A stretch of DNA of 25,913 bases from Cytophagales bacterium (GTDB lineage: Bacteria > Bacteroidota > Bacteroidia > Cytophagales > Cyclobacteriaceae): positions 7,390-33,302 of the forward strand of contig DMST01000234.1 of NCBI GenBank assembly GCA_003454975.1. The letters are read 5' to 3'. Each line of letters opens with the position of its first letter. Within the stretch, counting starts at the first letter, position 1. The position numbers were made by a program, and so were the translations under genes. Below are positions 15,399-23,132 of the stretch, one piece after another. Under the pieces are notes generated by a model. It was not told where the DNA came from, did no database searches, and saw nothing but the letters and a program-made list of their open reading frames with translations.

Positions 15399-15995
15399 TT
15401 GGATTACATCTACGTACTGGACCTGATAGGTACCTTGGTGTTTGCCATGAGTGGTGCCTTGGCGGCTGATGAATACCGTCTGGATTTTTTCGGTGCTTCG
15501 GTTATCGCTTTTGTTACGGCTGTAGGGGGTGGTACCATTCGGGATGTGCTCATTGGTAGCACGCCCGTAGGCTGGATGGAAGACCTCAACTACTTGTATT
15601 GCATTGGGGCAGGAGTGGTAGTGGCTTGGTTCTTCAAAAGCTGGGTGCAAAAGTTACGGCGCACACTTTTTCTGTTTGATACCATTGGGATTGGAATTTT
15701 TACCGTGCTAGGCCTCACCAAGACACTTGGATTGGGGTTGGCTCCCATAGTAGCCTTGCTCATGGGTATGGTGTCGGCGGTGTTTGGTGGTGTGCTACGA
15801 GACACGCTTACCAACGAGATCCCACTCATTTTCCGCAGGGAAATCTACGCTACTGCTTGTCTCAGTGGTGGCCTGGTGTATTTGTTGGCCCAGGGAGCTG
15901 GCCTGCCTGACCAATGGTGCTTGCTGCTGGGGGCAGGAACTACCATTGCACTTCGTGTACTGGCGGTATTGCGAGGCTGGACTTTAAGGCAATAA
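15399..15995 (+). CDS. TRIC/YicG family (UPF0126) cation channel protein
   Basis: This 198-residue membrane protein has about seven hydrophobic helices. It contains the internal duplication of the prokaryotic TRIC family: 'SGALAADEYRLDFFGASVIAFV' with 'GGGTIRDVLIG' in the first repeat, and 'GMVSAVFGGVLRDTLTNEIPLIFRREIYA' in the second, each bearing the Gly-Gly-x-x-R-D signature. Bacterial TRIC homologues conduct monovalent cations such as K+, and their physiological role is poorly known. The TTG start (15399) is used because no ATG precedes the first helix; it lies 13 bp after the FAD oxidoreductase stop. The stop codon (15993-15995) is within the stem of the following terminator. Confidence 0.85.
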   Translation: MDYIYVLDLIGTLVFAMSGALAADEYRLDFFGASVIAFVTAVGGGTIRDVLIGSTPVGWMEDLNYLYCIGAGVVVAWFFKSWVQKLRRTLFLFDTIGIGIFTVLGLTKTLGLGLAPIVALLMGMVSAVFGGVLRDTLTNEIPLIFRREIYATACLSGGLVYLLAQGAGLPDQWCLLLGAGTTIALRVLAVLRGWTLRQ

Positions 15996-16022
15996 AAAAA
16001 TCCCCGAAGGGATTTTTTTATT
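15991..16022. terminator. bidirectional rho-independent terminator
   Basis: AATAAAAAAATCCC (15991-16004) pairs perfectly with GGGATTTTTTTATT (16009-16022) around a CGAA tetraloop. The A-run before and T-run after let it stop both the TRIC transcript and the convergent arsR transcript. The TRIC stop codon is inside the left arm. Confidence 0.92.
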
Positions 16023-16046
16023 AGTAAGCGGGTAACTTCTAAAAAA

Positions 16047-16394
16047 TTAATAGAAATCTGCCAGTACCTTGTCTGGGGCATCCTTCACTTCTTGTCCTAG
16101 TAGATGGGTCATTACGCCTTTAGCTTCATCCCACACACGGTCATTGATGCGGTAGTTAACCCGGGGACCATCGATGGTGCCCTGAATAAGTCCTACATTT
16201 TTCAATTCACGCAAATGCTGAGATACGGTAGCTTGTGATAGAGGTAATACATCTACTAAATCACCACAAATACAAGGTTGTGACTCCAAGAGCTGTTCTA
16301 GGATTGCGATACGTGCAGGGTGACCCAGTGCCTTGGCCAAATTGGCCGTCCGTACCTGGCTTTCAGTAAAGCCTTCTGTTTTAGTTATTCCCAT
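16047..16394 (-). CDS. ArsR/SmtB-type repressor
   Basis: This 115-residue protein has a winged helix typical of ArsR-type repressors: 'LAKALGHPARIAILEQLLES', a 'CICGDLVDVLPLSQATVSQHLRELKNVGLI' recognition region and the wing 'GTIDGPRVNYRIND'. C-x-C in the 'PCICGDLV' segment sits where ArsR-family sensors hold metal-binding cysteines (ELCVCDL-like), so binding of a soft metal(loid) or a thiol-reactive signal is possible, though the spacing is not exactly that of ArsR. The gene is alone on its strand. The 445-bp gap upstream contains a TTAGT/ACTAA inverted repeat close to the start, suggesting autorepression. The target operon is not obvious; msrB across the gap is a candidate. Confidence 0.88.
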   Translation of the reverse strand: MGITKTEGFTESQVRTANLAKALGHPARIAILEQLLESQPCICGDLVDVLPLSQATVSQHLRELKNVGLIQGTIDGPRVNYRINDRVWDEAKGVMTHLLGQEVKDAPDKVLADFY

Positions 16395-16839
16395 GGGGTC
16401 GTCTTTTTTTGTTTATTCCTTAGTCAAATTGTACCACTAAATTAGGTAATTGTTGCTGGAAAACAAGCAGGAAAAAGGGGATTTCATCACATGGATGTCA
16501 GATTTTATCGAAGTATTAATGGTGTTGATCGAACAAGAGGGGTAAAATTTGCAATTTCAATTGGCTGTTTTTTAAGAATAATTCTGGTAGAAAAGGCCTA
16601 ATTTCTAATGCCGAATATTGATCGATTCAGTCTCCTGTAGTCTACTTTAATCGCATGTTATCAATGAGTTAGGTGTTATTTCCCAAGTTTTGGTACAGCT
16701 GGATTGGTGAGAGGATGTGTGACAGAGGAATAGTCTTTTTTCGATCACATGTCAATATTCTGGGCTTGTGCCGCCTATGTGACAAACATTTCTCCACAAC
16801 AATGCGTCAGAACTAAAGACACAAATTAGATTAACATAC
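16395..16839. other. 445-bp noncoding region between arsR and msrB
   Basis: No ORF or RNA gene is supported here. It is AT-rich and repeated in short motifs: TGATCGA at 16526-16532 and 16619-16625 and inverted at 16741-16747; TGTGACA at 16718-16724 and 16778-16784 (60 bp apart). It separates two divergent genes, so it probably holds both promoters and regulator sites. Confidence 0.5.
16420..16445. promoter_or_regulatory. inverted repeats, candidate ArsR operator
   Basis: TTAGT (16420-16424) and ACTAA (16436-16440) form an imperfectly spaced dyad, and CTAA-A-TTAG (16437-16445) is a second small palindrome. They lie 26-51 nt upstream of the arsR start, a usual place for an autoregulatory operator. 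Confidence 0.35.
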
Positions 16840-17436
16840 ATGATGCGCACCCTTTTCTTTGCTACCCTATTCGTTGCCGGTGGTTTTATAGCCTGCTCCT
16901 CAGGTACGGCCCAATCTGGTGGGCAGACTGCCCGTGAAGAACAACCAAGATTACCGAAATACGGACCCACTTGGGTAGAAGAAGATACGGTACAATTTCA
17001 GGTAAGTCTGACGGATTCAGAATGGAAAAATCGACTGAATGAGGTACAATTTCACGTTTTGCGTGAAAAAGGTACTGAGCGTGCATTCACCGGAGAGTAT
17101 TGGGACAACAAAAAAGAGGGCACTTATTATTCGGCAGCTTCTGGTCAGCCTCTTTTTACCAGTGAAACCAAGTTCAGATCAGGCACCGGATGGCCTAGCT
17201 TTTATGAGCCCATTAATAATGATGCGGTGCTTTTGGTCATGGACTATAGCTATGGTTGGAATCGGGTAGAGGTAATTGATAGCAAAAGCGGCTCACACTT
17301 AGGGCATGTGTTTGAGGACGGTCCTCAACCTACGGGCTTGCGGTATTGCATGAATAGTGCTTCGTTGGTCTTTGTGCCCAAAGGGGAGAATCCTCAGAAG
17401 TACTTGCCATTTCTGGCCAATGCTACGGATGATTGA
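16840..17436 (+). CDS. msrB: lipoprotein peptide-methionine (R)-S-oxide reductase
   Basis: The 198-residue protein is an exported MsrB. A lipobox ending in C19 ('GGFIACSS') predicts lipid attachment to the envelope, and the MsrB domain runs from ~58 to 182. Catalytic C170 is in '[10 protein letters not shown]', and the 'GWPSF' and '[11 protein letters not shown]' motifs are intact. It lacks the structural zinc cysteines: Ser98/Ser101 stand in for the first CxxC and Asp147/Ser150 for the second. The usual resolving Cys position before GWPSF is Thr. Such zinc-free, one-cysteine MsrBs are known and need direct reduction. It repairs methionine-R-sulfoxide in envelope proteins; the reductant is unclear. 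Confidence 0.9.
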
Positions 17437-17470
17437 TTGTTGAGAGCTCTACAAATATAATGTTTAGCCT

Positions 17471-17496
17471 AGGCCCCGGTTCTCCCGGGGCTTTTT
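17471..17496 (+). terminator. rho-independent terminator after msrB
   Basis: AGGCCCCGG (17471-17479) pairs with CCGGGGCTT (17485-17493; one G-U) around a 5-nt loop, followed by T residues at 17492-17496. Confidence 0.88.
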
Positions 17497-17607
17497 CGTT
17501 TCACCAGCCTACTCGTAAATAGAATTTAGGGTTGTCTGCAGATGGTTCCATAAGGTTTAGAGTTGGGGTACAAGGGGGGATAAGTAAGCATCCCTCAATT
17601 TATTTTT

Positions 17608-17627
17608 TAACTTTCCTGACGTAACCA
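17608..17627 (+). promoter_or_regulatory. candidate promoter -7 region of the acidic lipoprotein gene
   Basis: TAACTTTC is close to the TAnnTTTG consensus. The full element TAACTTTCCTGACGTAACCA closely copies the element at 980-998 before the VOC gene, and both are followed by an AAACCATAC stretch just before the start codon. Confidence 0.4.
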
Positions 17628-17639
17628 AACCATACCCTG

Positions 17640-19196
17640 ATGAAACGCACGTCTACTCTGTTTTTGCTCATTCCCTTCCTGCTTCTGTTGGCCTCTTGCG
17701 GAGGCAAATCTGGCGATACTGAGGCGGCCACTGAGGAGTATGCTGAAGAAGAAGCTTACGAAGAGTATTATGAATATGGCTACGGATATGGTGGGGGTGA
17801 AGGAGATGGCGGAGGTTATGAGTATGCCGACTTGGAATGCTGGGATGCCAATGGGAACATCAATCTGGGCAATGTATATCAATTCTATCCTGCTGAGGCC
17901 GCAGAGATTGAAGCTGGCGATGGCTATGAATACAGTATTCTGGACCAGCAATACGGACTGTTGAGCCGCTTTCGCAAGTGTAAGAATATTGATGACTGGG
18001 AGGACTGGAGCCCCTTAGAGGATTATATCGGCGTAAAGGTGCGGGATAACTCTGCGGCCTCTACCTCCAGAAAGCGGGAGGATCTCATGCCCATGATTGA
18101 GGACGAGTTCTTCAATGTCAATCCCGAGTTCGTGCGTAGGGCCTCCAACTTGTTAGTGCCTGCCCCCGGCAAACGGCAGTACAACGGTCTGCTGTATCAG
18201 CAGATTTACGATACCCAGCTGAAAGATGAGAACCGGAAGCTCTACGTGGCCTATTTTGTGTTGAAAAACCTTTCACTATTGGAATTTGAGCTGCGGAATT
18301 ATGCTGCAGAAGGGCATAGGTATGAGATTCGTGAAGACGAGACGGTTTTTGAGCGCGGGTACCCAGATGTAAACAGCCTGCTCTATAGCCGCTATGCCTA
18401 TCAGGAGGTGTGGGGCGAGTTTCTGGATCTGGATTACGCATCTAACATAGAAACTTACGTGGCTTTCTGGCTTCGCCGGATCATGGATGGCTCAGCTGAT
18501 GAATTGGTGAAAGCACAAGAGCGTATTTTGGCCTCTTATGATCGCGACTGGTACAATGAGTTCCGCAATGAGAAAACCAAGGGCCTGCCTACCATTGAGG
18601 ATAACATAAGCGATGAAAGGTATGACGAGCTGTATGAGCGTGCCGAGGAGAATGTATTTATGGTGAATGTGCAAGGCATGCAGGAAAATGAGTACGAAAA
18701 CATTGTGGTAGAGGAAACGGTGATCACCGTCACCCTAAATAATGGGGAGGTGCTGACGTTTGAAGACGATACCGATGTAGAGTACGAAGAAGAGGGTACT
18801 TACTTCTATGCGGAAGGCTTCGTGCCGGGGCACCAGGCGGTCATTATCTCCCGCGGAGAATACGAATGGTCACAGAGTATTTGGGTAAGCTTAAAGACCG
18901 GCGAGCAAGTAGATCTGTCAGAATTTGGCAATGCTCCTTCCGTATCCCCTGGGGGTAACTATATGGTGCAGGAGTACTATGGTATGGAGTACAATGGGGT
19001 GAAGTTTTATGACTTGTCTTCCGGTACACCTGAATATATGTTTAGCTCGCCTTTCCTCACTGGTGAGAACAACATGTGGATTGATGATCATACCTATCTG
19101 GTGCATCCGGGCGACTCTGAGGTGAAAGGGGTAGTGGTTTTGCCCGAGAAGGAGGCATTCATGGAGTTTGAAGAGGTGATCAACCAAGACTACTAA
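17640..19196 (+). CDS. acidic lipoprotein of unknown function with Glu/Tyr/Gly-rich linker
   Basis: I do not recognise this family. The 518-residue protein starts with a lipoprotein signal (lipobox 'LLASCGG', Cys ~20). It continues with a low-complexity stretch (~27-63) made of Glu, Tyr and Gly, presumably a flexible linker from the membrane. A middle, mostly helical region (~100-330) is rich in acidic residues and Trp/Tyr. The C-terminal part (~370-518) is beta-rich with aromatic/Gly turns resembling partial propeller blades ('VSPGGNYMVQEYYGMEYNG', 'MWIDDHTYLVHPG'). Overall it is strongly acidic. Its stop codon overlaps the next gene's start by 1 nt, so the two are translationally coupled and probably work together at the envelope. 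Confidence 0.75.
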   Translation: MKRTSTLFLLIPFLLLLASCGGKSGDTEAATEEYAEEEAYEEYYEYGYGYGGGEGDGGGYEYADLECWDANGNINLGNVYQFYPAEAAEIEAGDGYEYSILDQQYGLLSRFRKCKNIDDWEDWSPLEDYIGVKVRDNSAASTSRKREDLMPMIEDEFFNVNPEFVRRASNLLVPAPGKRQYNGLLYQQIYDTQLKDENRKLYVAYFVLKNLSLLEFELRNYAAEGHRYEIREDETVFERGYPDVNSLLYSRYAYQEVWGEFLDLDYASNIETYVAFWLRRIMDGSADELVKAQERILASYDRDWYNEFRNEKTKGLPTIEDNISDERYDELYERAEENVFMVNVQGMQENEYENIVVEETVITVTLNNGEVLTFEDDTDVEYEEEGTYFYAEGFVPGHQAVIISRGEYEWSQSIWVSLKTGEQVDLSEFGNAPSVSPGGNYMVQEYYGMEYNGVKFYDLSSGTPEYMFSSPFLTGENNMWIDDHTYLVHPGDSEVKGVVVLPEKEAFMEFEEVINQDY

Positions 19197-19723
19197 TGAA
19201 GAAACTCATGAGTAGGGGTGTGCCAGTTTTGTTGGTATGCCTTTTCTTTTTTCAGGGGTCCTTGCAGGCTCAGGTCAATCTGGATTCGCTGTATCCAGAC
19301 CCTTGGTCAGAGTCTACCCTTACTATGTCATTTTCTGCCAATACGGTTTTCTTTCTGGCATCGCCTTTCAATGTGAGTGTTACGAAGATGTTTCACCAAA
19401 AGCGGAACTACCATGTAGGGTTCACGGCTGGTGGTACCATGGTACTGCCGGGGTTTGTGGATTTTGGCCTGGGAGGCCATGCTGCCTTGGTGGTGATGGG
19501 GGGCAGGGGAGACCATCATTTGGATGGGAAGCTGGGAATAACCTATAACCCACTCACCATTGACCGGACTGGTATTCGGGAAGGAGGGCTTGATTTTCCG
19601 TTGCCGCTGGTCTCTGTAGGGTACCGGTACCAGCCACCGGAAAGTAATCGGTTTTATTGGATTGGGTTGAGTACCGGGGGGCTTGGCTTTTCGATTGGCT
19701 TTGTGCTCGATCGAGACTATTAG
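19196..19723 (+). CDS. small outer-membrane beta-barrel-like protein
   Basis: The 175-residue protein has a signal peptide (core 'VPVLLVCLFFFQG', cut near LQAQ) followed by repeating strands with alternating hydrophobic and Gly/aromatic residues ('NYHVGFTAGGTMV', 'HLDGKLGITYNP', 'PLPLVSVGYRYQPP', 'FYWIGLSTGGLGFSIGFVL'). That suggests a small barrel of the Bacteroidota outer-membrane type. The ATG overlaps the stop of the acidic lipoprotein (taATG), so the pair is one operon. The gene ends in a 4-nt overlap with the 3' end of convergent moaA. No family name is claimed. Confidence 0.65.
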   Translation: MKKLMSRGVPVLLVCLFFFQGSLQAQVNLDSLYPDPWSESTLTMSFSANTVFFLASPFNVSVTKMFHQKRNYHVGFTAGGTMVLPGFVDFGLGGHAALVVMGGRGDHHLDGKLGITYNPLTIDRTGIREGGLDFPLPLVSVGYRYQPPESNRFYWIGLSTGGLGFSIGFVLDRDY

Positions 19724-20721
19724 CCGCCAATGGTAGCCATAGACTCGAAACTAGATGTTTCGGAGTTTTTGCGAGCCTCGGCTTCAAAGCCGTCCTTTGC
19801 CCGATTTCCGAATGCCTTTAGAAACTGCTGGCGGATCTCTTCGTCGGTAGCCCCACCCCGCATAAAGTCCCGGAAGTTGAACACCCCATCGTCGTACAGG
19901 CAGGTTTTCAGGCTGCCTTTCGGTGTCATTCGTATGCGGTCACAAGTTCCACAGATGGTGCGGGTATAAGCGGGGATTACCCCAATGGTGCCCGCGAAGC
20001 CGGGTACTTGGTAATTGTGGGAGGTGGAGCTAACTCCGTCCTCAATTTTTTCCAAAGTGGGGTAAGCGCCTTTTACCTCCTCCAGGATGCGGCGGGCATT
20101 CCACTTAATGGGCACATAGCCCTTGCTGCCTCCGTTGAAAGGCATCTCTTCTATAAATCGCACTGCTACCTTGTCCTTCTCCGTGAGTGCTGCAAACGGA
20201 ATGATATCATCCAGGTTGTGCTCTTCCATCAATACGGCATTGATTTTAGTCTTCATGCCGTATTTCATGAGCGCTTCGTACGCGCTCCACACGGTGTCGA
20301 AGACATCCCTACGCGTAATCTCGAAAAAACGCTTGGGGTCCAGGCTATCCAGGCTCAGGTTGATAGAATGAATGCCCATGTCCATCAAAGCCGGTACATG
20401 TTCTGCCAAGTAGGTGCCGTTGGAGGTGATATTGATCTGCTGCAAGCCTTCCATCTGGGACAGACGCTCCAGGAAGTCCATCAGATTTTTGCGAACAAAA
20501 GGCTCTCCGCCGGTTATCCTCACCTTGCTGATGCCCATCTCAACCAAAATGCCTACCAGGCGCTCCATTTCCTCAAAGGAAAGGACTTCTTTTTTTGGGC
20601 TAAACTGAATACCGTGTTCGGGCATACAGTAGAAACAGCGAAGGTTGCAGCGGTCGGTAACCGCAAGGCGTAAATAACGTAAAGGACGTCCGTGATTGTC
20701 GTATAGCACAGGCAAGAGCAA
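19720..20721 (-). CDS. moaA: GTP 3',8-cyclase MoaA, molybdenum cofactor biosynthesis
   Basis: This 333-residue radical SAM enzyme converts GTP to (8S)-3',8-cyclo-7,8-dihydroguanosine 5'-triphosphate, the first step of molybdopterin synthesis, with MoaC. The radical SAM cluster motif C25-C29-C32 is in 'DRCNLRCFYC', the SAM region has 'ITGGEPFVRKNL', and the C-terminal [4Fe-4S] cluster uses C257, C260 and C274 in 'ICGTCDRIRM' and 'LKTCLYD'. The C-terminal Gly-Gly, needed for activity, is present. The start is TTG (20721) or GTG four codons downstream; no ATG precedes the first strand. It is divergent from the xdhC operon across 144 bp, linking early Moco synthesis with its final maturation. Confidence 0.95.
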   Translation of the reverse strand: MLLPVLYDNHGRPLRYLRLAVTDRCNLRCFYCMPEHGIQFSPKKEVLSFEEMERLVGILVEMGISKVRITGGEPFVRKNLMDFLERLSQMEGLQQINITSNGTYLAEHVPALMDMGIHSINLSLDSLDPKRFFEITRRDVFDTVWSAYEALMKYGMKTKINAVLMEEHNLDDIIPFAALTEKDKVAVRFIEEMPFNGGSKGYVPIKWNARRILEEVKGAYPTLEKIEDGVSSTSHNYQVPGFAGTIGVIPAYTRTICGTCDRIRMTPKGSLKTCLYDDGVFNFRDFMRGGATDEEIRQQFLKAFGNRAKDGFEAEARKNSETSSFESMATIGG

Positions 20722-20784
20722 TAAAACCTACTTTAGAAAATCAAAATTGGTAATAAATTGTTCATCTCATAGAGAAACAAAAAA

Positions 20785-20840
20785 GTGACCATGCAACCCG
20801 GATTTTGCATTTCACTGAGCCAGAGGAGAATAACTCTCCT
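20785..20840. promoter_or_regulatory. two hairpins in the moaA-xdhC divergent region
   Basis: The first hairpin joins GTGA (20785-20788) and ATGCAA (20791-20796) with TTGCAT (20805-20810) and TCAC (20812-20815). The second pairs AGGAGA (20824-20829) with TCTCCT (20835-20840). Both lie within 85 nt of the xdhC start and could be a structured leader or paired operator sites. Confidence 0.4.
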
Positions 20841-20865
20841 GTGGAATATATGAAAATATGTACTC

Positions 20866-21897
20866 ATGCAAGATATCCTTCCCCAAATTCGCGAGCGATT
20901 AGAAAATTCCCAAGAGTTAGCGATGGCTACCGTAGTGCGCACCTGGCGTTCCGCACCAAGGCCTGTAGGCTCGGCCTTGGTTGTGAATGACCAAGGCGAT
21001 ATGATCGGTTCGGTAAGCGGAGGCTGCGTAGAGAAAAGTGTAGTAAACAAAGCACTCAAGGTGTTGGGAGGAGAGCCCTCTGAATTGGTACATTACGGTG
21101 TGAGTAATGACGATGCTTGGGAAGTGGGGCTGAGTTGTGGGGGCAAGGTAGATGTGTTTATTGAGCGATTCTTGGGCAGCGGTTCGGAACAGGAGCAGGC
21201 GCTCTGGCAGCAATTGGACCAGGATCTGGCCAACAACCGGGGGGTGGTACTTGCGAGGGAGGTAGGTGCCGGGCACCGGCAGTTTGCCCTTGCTTATGCG
21301 GATGGCAGCGCAGTAGGTGAGTTGCCAGATGCTATTATGGTGGCGGCTTTGGCGGCGTTGGAGGCCCGCGAAAGTCGAATAATGGAAAGCGAAGGTGGAA
21401 ATTGGTTTTTGCAGGTGTTTCCTGAAAAACCACAAATGCTTCTAATTGGCTCCGCGCACATTACCAGCGAACTTATTCACCTCGCTAAATTGTATGGTTT
21501 TGCTACCCATGTAATCGACCCTAGGGATACCTTTGCTACTAAAACAGATTACCCTACCGAACCCGACTCTCTAACCGTGTCGTGGCCACAGGAGATTTTG
21601 CCGAACCTTACGCTCAATGCGAACACCTACGCCGTGATACTATCGCATGATCCTAAGATAGACGACGAGGCGCTTAAGATTTTGCTTCGCCAACCGGTAG
21701 CTTACATCGGAGCCCTCGGGAGTAAAAAAACGCATGCCAAACGCATAGCTCGGCTAACGGATGCCGGTTTTTCTGATGACGAGCTGGGAAAAATCCATGC
21801 GCCTATCGGTATGCCCATCAATGCCCGCCTGCCACAAGAGATTGCTCTTAGTGTGCTGGCAGAAATCATCAAGGTAAAAAATGAAGTGCCTGCCTAG
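20866..21897 (+). CDS. xdhC: XdhC/CoxI family molybdenum cofactor insertion protein
   Basis: The 343-residue protein belongs to the XdhC family. The N-terminal domain has 'SAPRPVGSALVV..DMIGSVSGGCVEKSV' features and the conserved 'GLSCGGKVDVFIE'. The C-terminal Rossmann-type domain starts with 'MLLIGSAHITSELIHLAKLYGF' and has 'AVILSHDPKIDDEAL' and 'AYIGALGSKKTHAKR'. In Rhodobacter capsulatus XdhC binds sulfurated Moco, recruits a cysteine desulfurase and delivers the cofactor to xanthine dehydrogenase. Here the desulfurase (next gene, 1-nt overlap) and a SufU-like protein follow it. No xdhA/B is in the window, so the target enzyme is encoded elsewhere. ATG 20866 is used. Confidence 0.92.
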   Translation: MQDILPQIRERLENSQELAMATVVRTWRSAPRPVGSALVVNDQGDMIGSVSGGCVEKSVVNKALKVLGGEPSELVHYGVSNDDAWEVGLSCGGKVDVFIERFLGSGSEQEQALWQQLDQDLANNRGVVLAREVGAGHRQFALAYADGSAVGELPDAIMVAALAALEARESRIMESEGGNWFLQVFPEKPQMLLIGSAHITSELIHLAKLYGFATHVIDPRDTFATKTDYPTEPDSLTVSWPQEILPNLTLNANTYAVILSHDPKIDDEALKILLRQPVAYIGALGSKKTHAKRIARLTDAGFSDDELGKIHAPIGMPINARLPQEIALSVLAEIIKVKNEVPA

Positions 21898-23123
21898 TGG
21901 TACATCTGAATGTGAATAAGGTCCGCAAGGATTTCCCCATGCTAGCCACGGCTACCCCTCAGGGCAAGTCCTTAGCATACTTAGACAACGCGGCCTCTAC
22001 CCAGAAACCCCGAGCGGTACTGGAAGCGATCGAAGGCCTGTATACTGGCTATTACAGCAACGTAGGTCGTGGTAGTTACTGGCCTGCTACACGCGCTTCG
22101 CAGGCATTCGAATATGCCCGTGAGAGGTTGGCGGGGTTCATTCATGCTGCCAGCGCAAAAGAGGTTGTTTTTACGGCTGGGGCTACGGATGGTATCAATA
22201 AGGTGATGCAGTCGTTTTTGCGCCCTAAATTACAACCGGGTGATAATGTGGTGATCTCCGAACAGGAGCATCATGCCAATCTCATTCCTTGGCAGCAGGC
22301 CTGCCGGGCGGTAGGGGCCGAGTTACGTGTGGTGCGGTTATTATCAACTGGTGATCTAGACCAAGAGCATTATGATAGCTTGCTGGATGACCGCACGGCC
22401 TTGGTGGCCCTCACTGCGGTGTCCAATACCCTGGGAGTGGTAAATCCTGTAAAAGAGATGGTAACTGCGGCTCATCAACATGGAATTCGTGTTTTGATCG
22501 ATGCCGCCCAGCATGTGGGACATAGCCCCACCGATGTACAGGCTTGGGATGCCGACTTTGTAGTGTTTTCCGGCCACAAGATGTACGGCCCTACAGGCAT
22601 AGGGGTGCTCTATGGTAAAGCGGAACTGCTTCGGGAAACACCCCCTATGGCCTTTGGTGGCGGTGCCATCCGCGATGTGGGATTTCAGGAAACTCTCTTT
22701 GCAGACATACCGCACAAACACGAACCCGGCACGCCCAACCTTGAAGGTGCCGTTGGTTTGGCTGCAGCCATTGAATACCTGCAGGGGCTAGGTATGCGCC
22801 AGATCCATGAGCACACGGAGCATCTTACTCAATATGCCGTTATGCGAATAGAGGGCCAGGAGGGGGCTTCCATTTTGGGCAACCCAAAGTTGCGGGCTCC
22901 GGTAGTCTCCTTCACGGTTGAGGGGGCGCACCCTCACGATATCGCCGGTTTTCTCGCCGAAGAGGGGATTGCTATTCGTGCGGGGCATCATTGTACTCAG
23001 CCCCTTATGGACCAGCTAGGGGTGCCTGGTACGGCCAGAGTATCTTTTGGGATGTACAATGTGAAGGAAGAAATTGATCTATTAATGGATGTGCTCAAGG
23101 AGGTACATGCATTCTTTGCCTAG
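21897..23123 (+). CDS. group II cysteine desulfurase (SufS/NifS4-like)
   Basis: The 408-residue protein is a PLP-dependent cysteine desulfurase. PLP-binding Lys is K228 in 'FSGHKMYGPTG', the cofactor-stacking His is in 'EQEHHANLIPW' (~125), Asp is D202 in 'IDAAQHVGHSPTDV', and the persulfide Cys is C366 in 'RAGHHCTQPLM'. It removes sulfur from cysteine to give alanine and an enzyme persulfide. The GTG start overlaps the last base of xdhC's stop. Its neighbours suggest sulfur transfer to Moco through XdhC, with SufU as an acceptor, but a general Fe-S role with SufU cannot be excluded. A second GTG at 21912 is an alternative start. Confidence 0.93.
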   Translation: MVHLNVNKVRKDFPMLATATPQGKSLAYLDNAASTQKPRAVLEAIEGLYTGYYSNVGRGSYWPATRASQAFEYARERLAGFIHAASAKEVVFTAGATDGINKVMQSFLRPKLQPGDNVVISEQEHHANLIPWQQACRAVGAELRVVRLLSTGDLDQEHYDSLLDDRTALVALTAVSNTLGVVNPVKEMVTAAHQHGIRVLIDAAQHVGHSPTDVQAWDADFVVFSGHKMYGPTGIGVLYGKAELLRETPPMAFGGGAIRDVGFQETLFADIPHKHEPGTPNLEGAVGLAAAIEYLQGLGMRQIHEHTEHLTQYAVMRIEGQEGASILGNPKLRAPVVSFTVEGAHPHDIAGFLAEEGIAIRAGHHCTQPLMDQLGVPGTARVSFGMYNVKEEIDLLMDVLKEVHAFFA

Positions 23124-23132
23124 GTACCCACT

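Noticed and set aside
20008..20673. 221-residue plus-strand ORF
   Set aside because: It is antisense to moaA, which has all its cluster cysteines; the reverse frame has no recognisable family.
20722..20865. Moco or other known riboswitch upstream of xdhC or moaA
   Set aside because: Two hairpins exist, but the conserved core sequences of Moco, TPP or cobalamin riboswitches that I know are not there.
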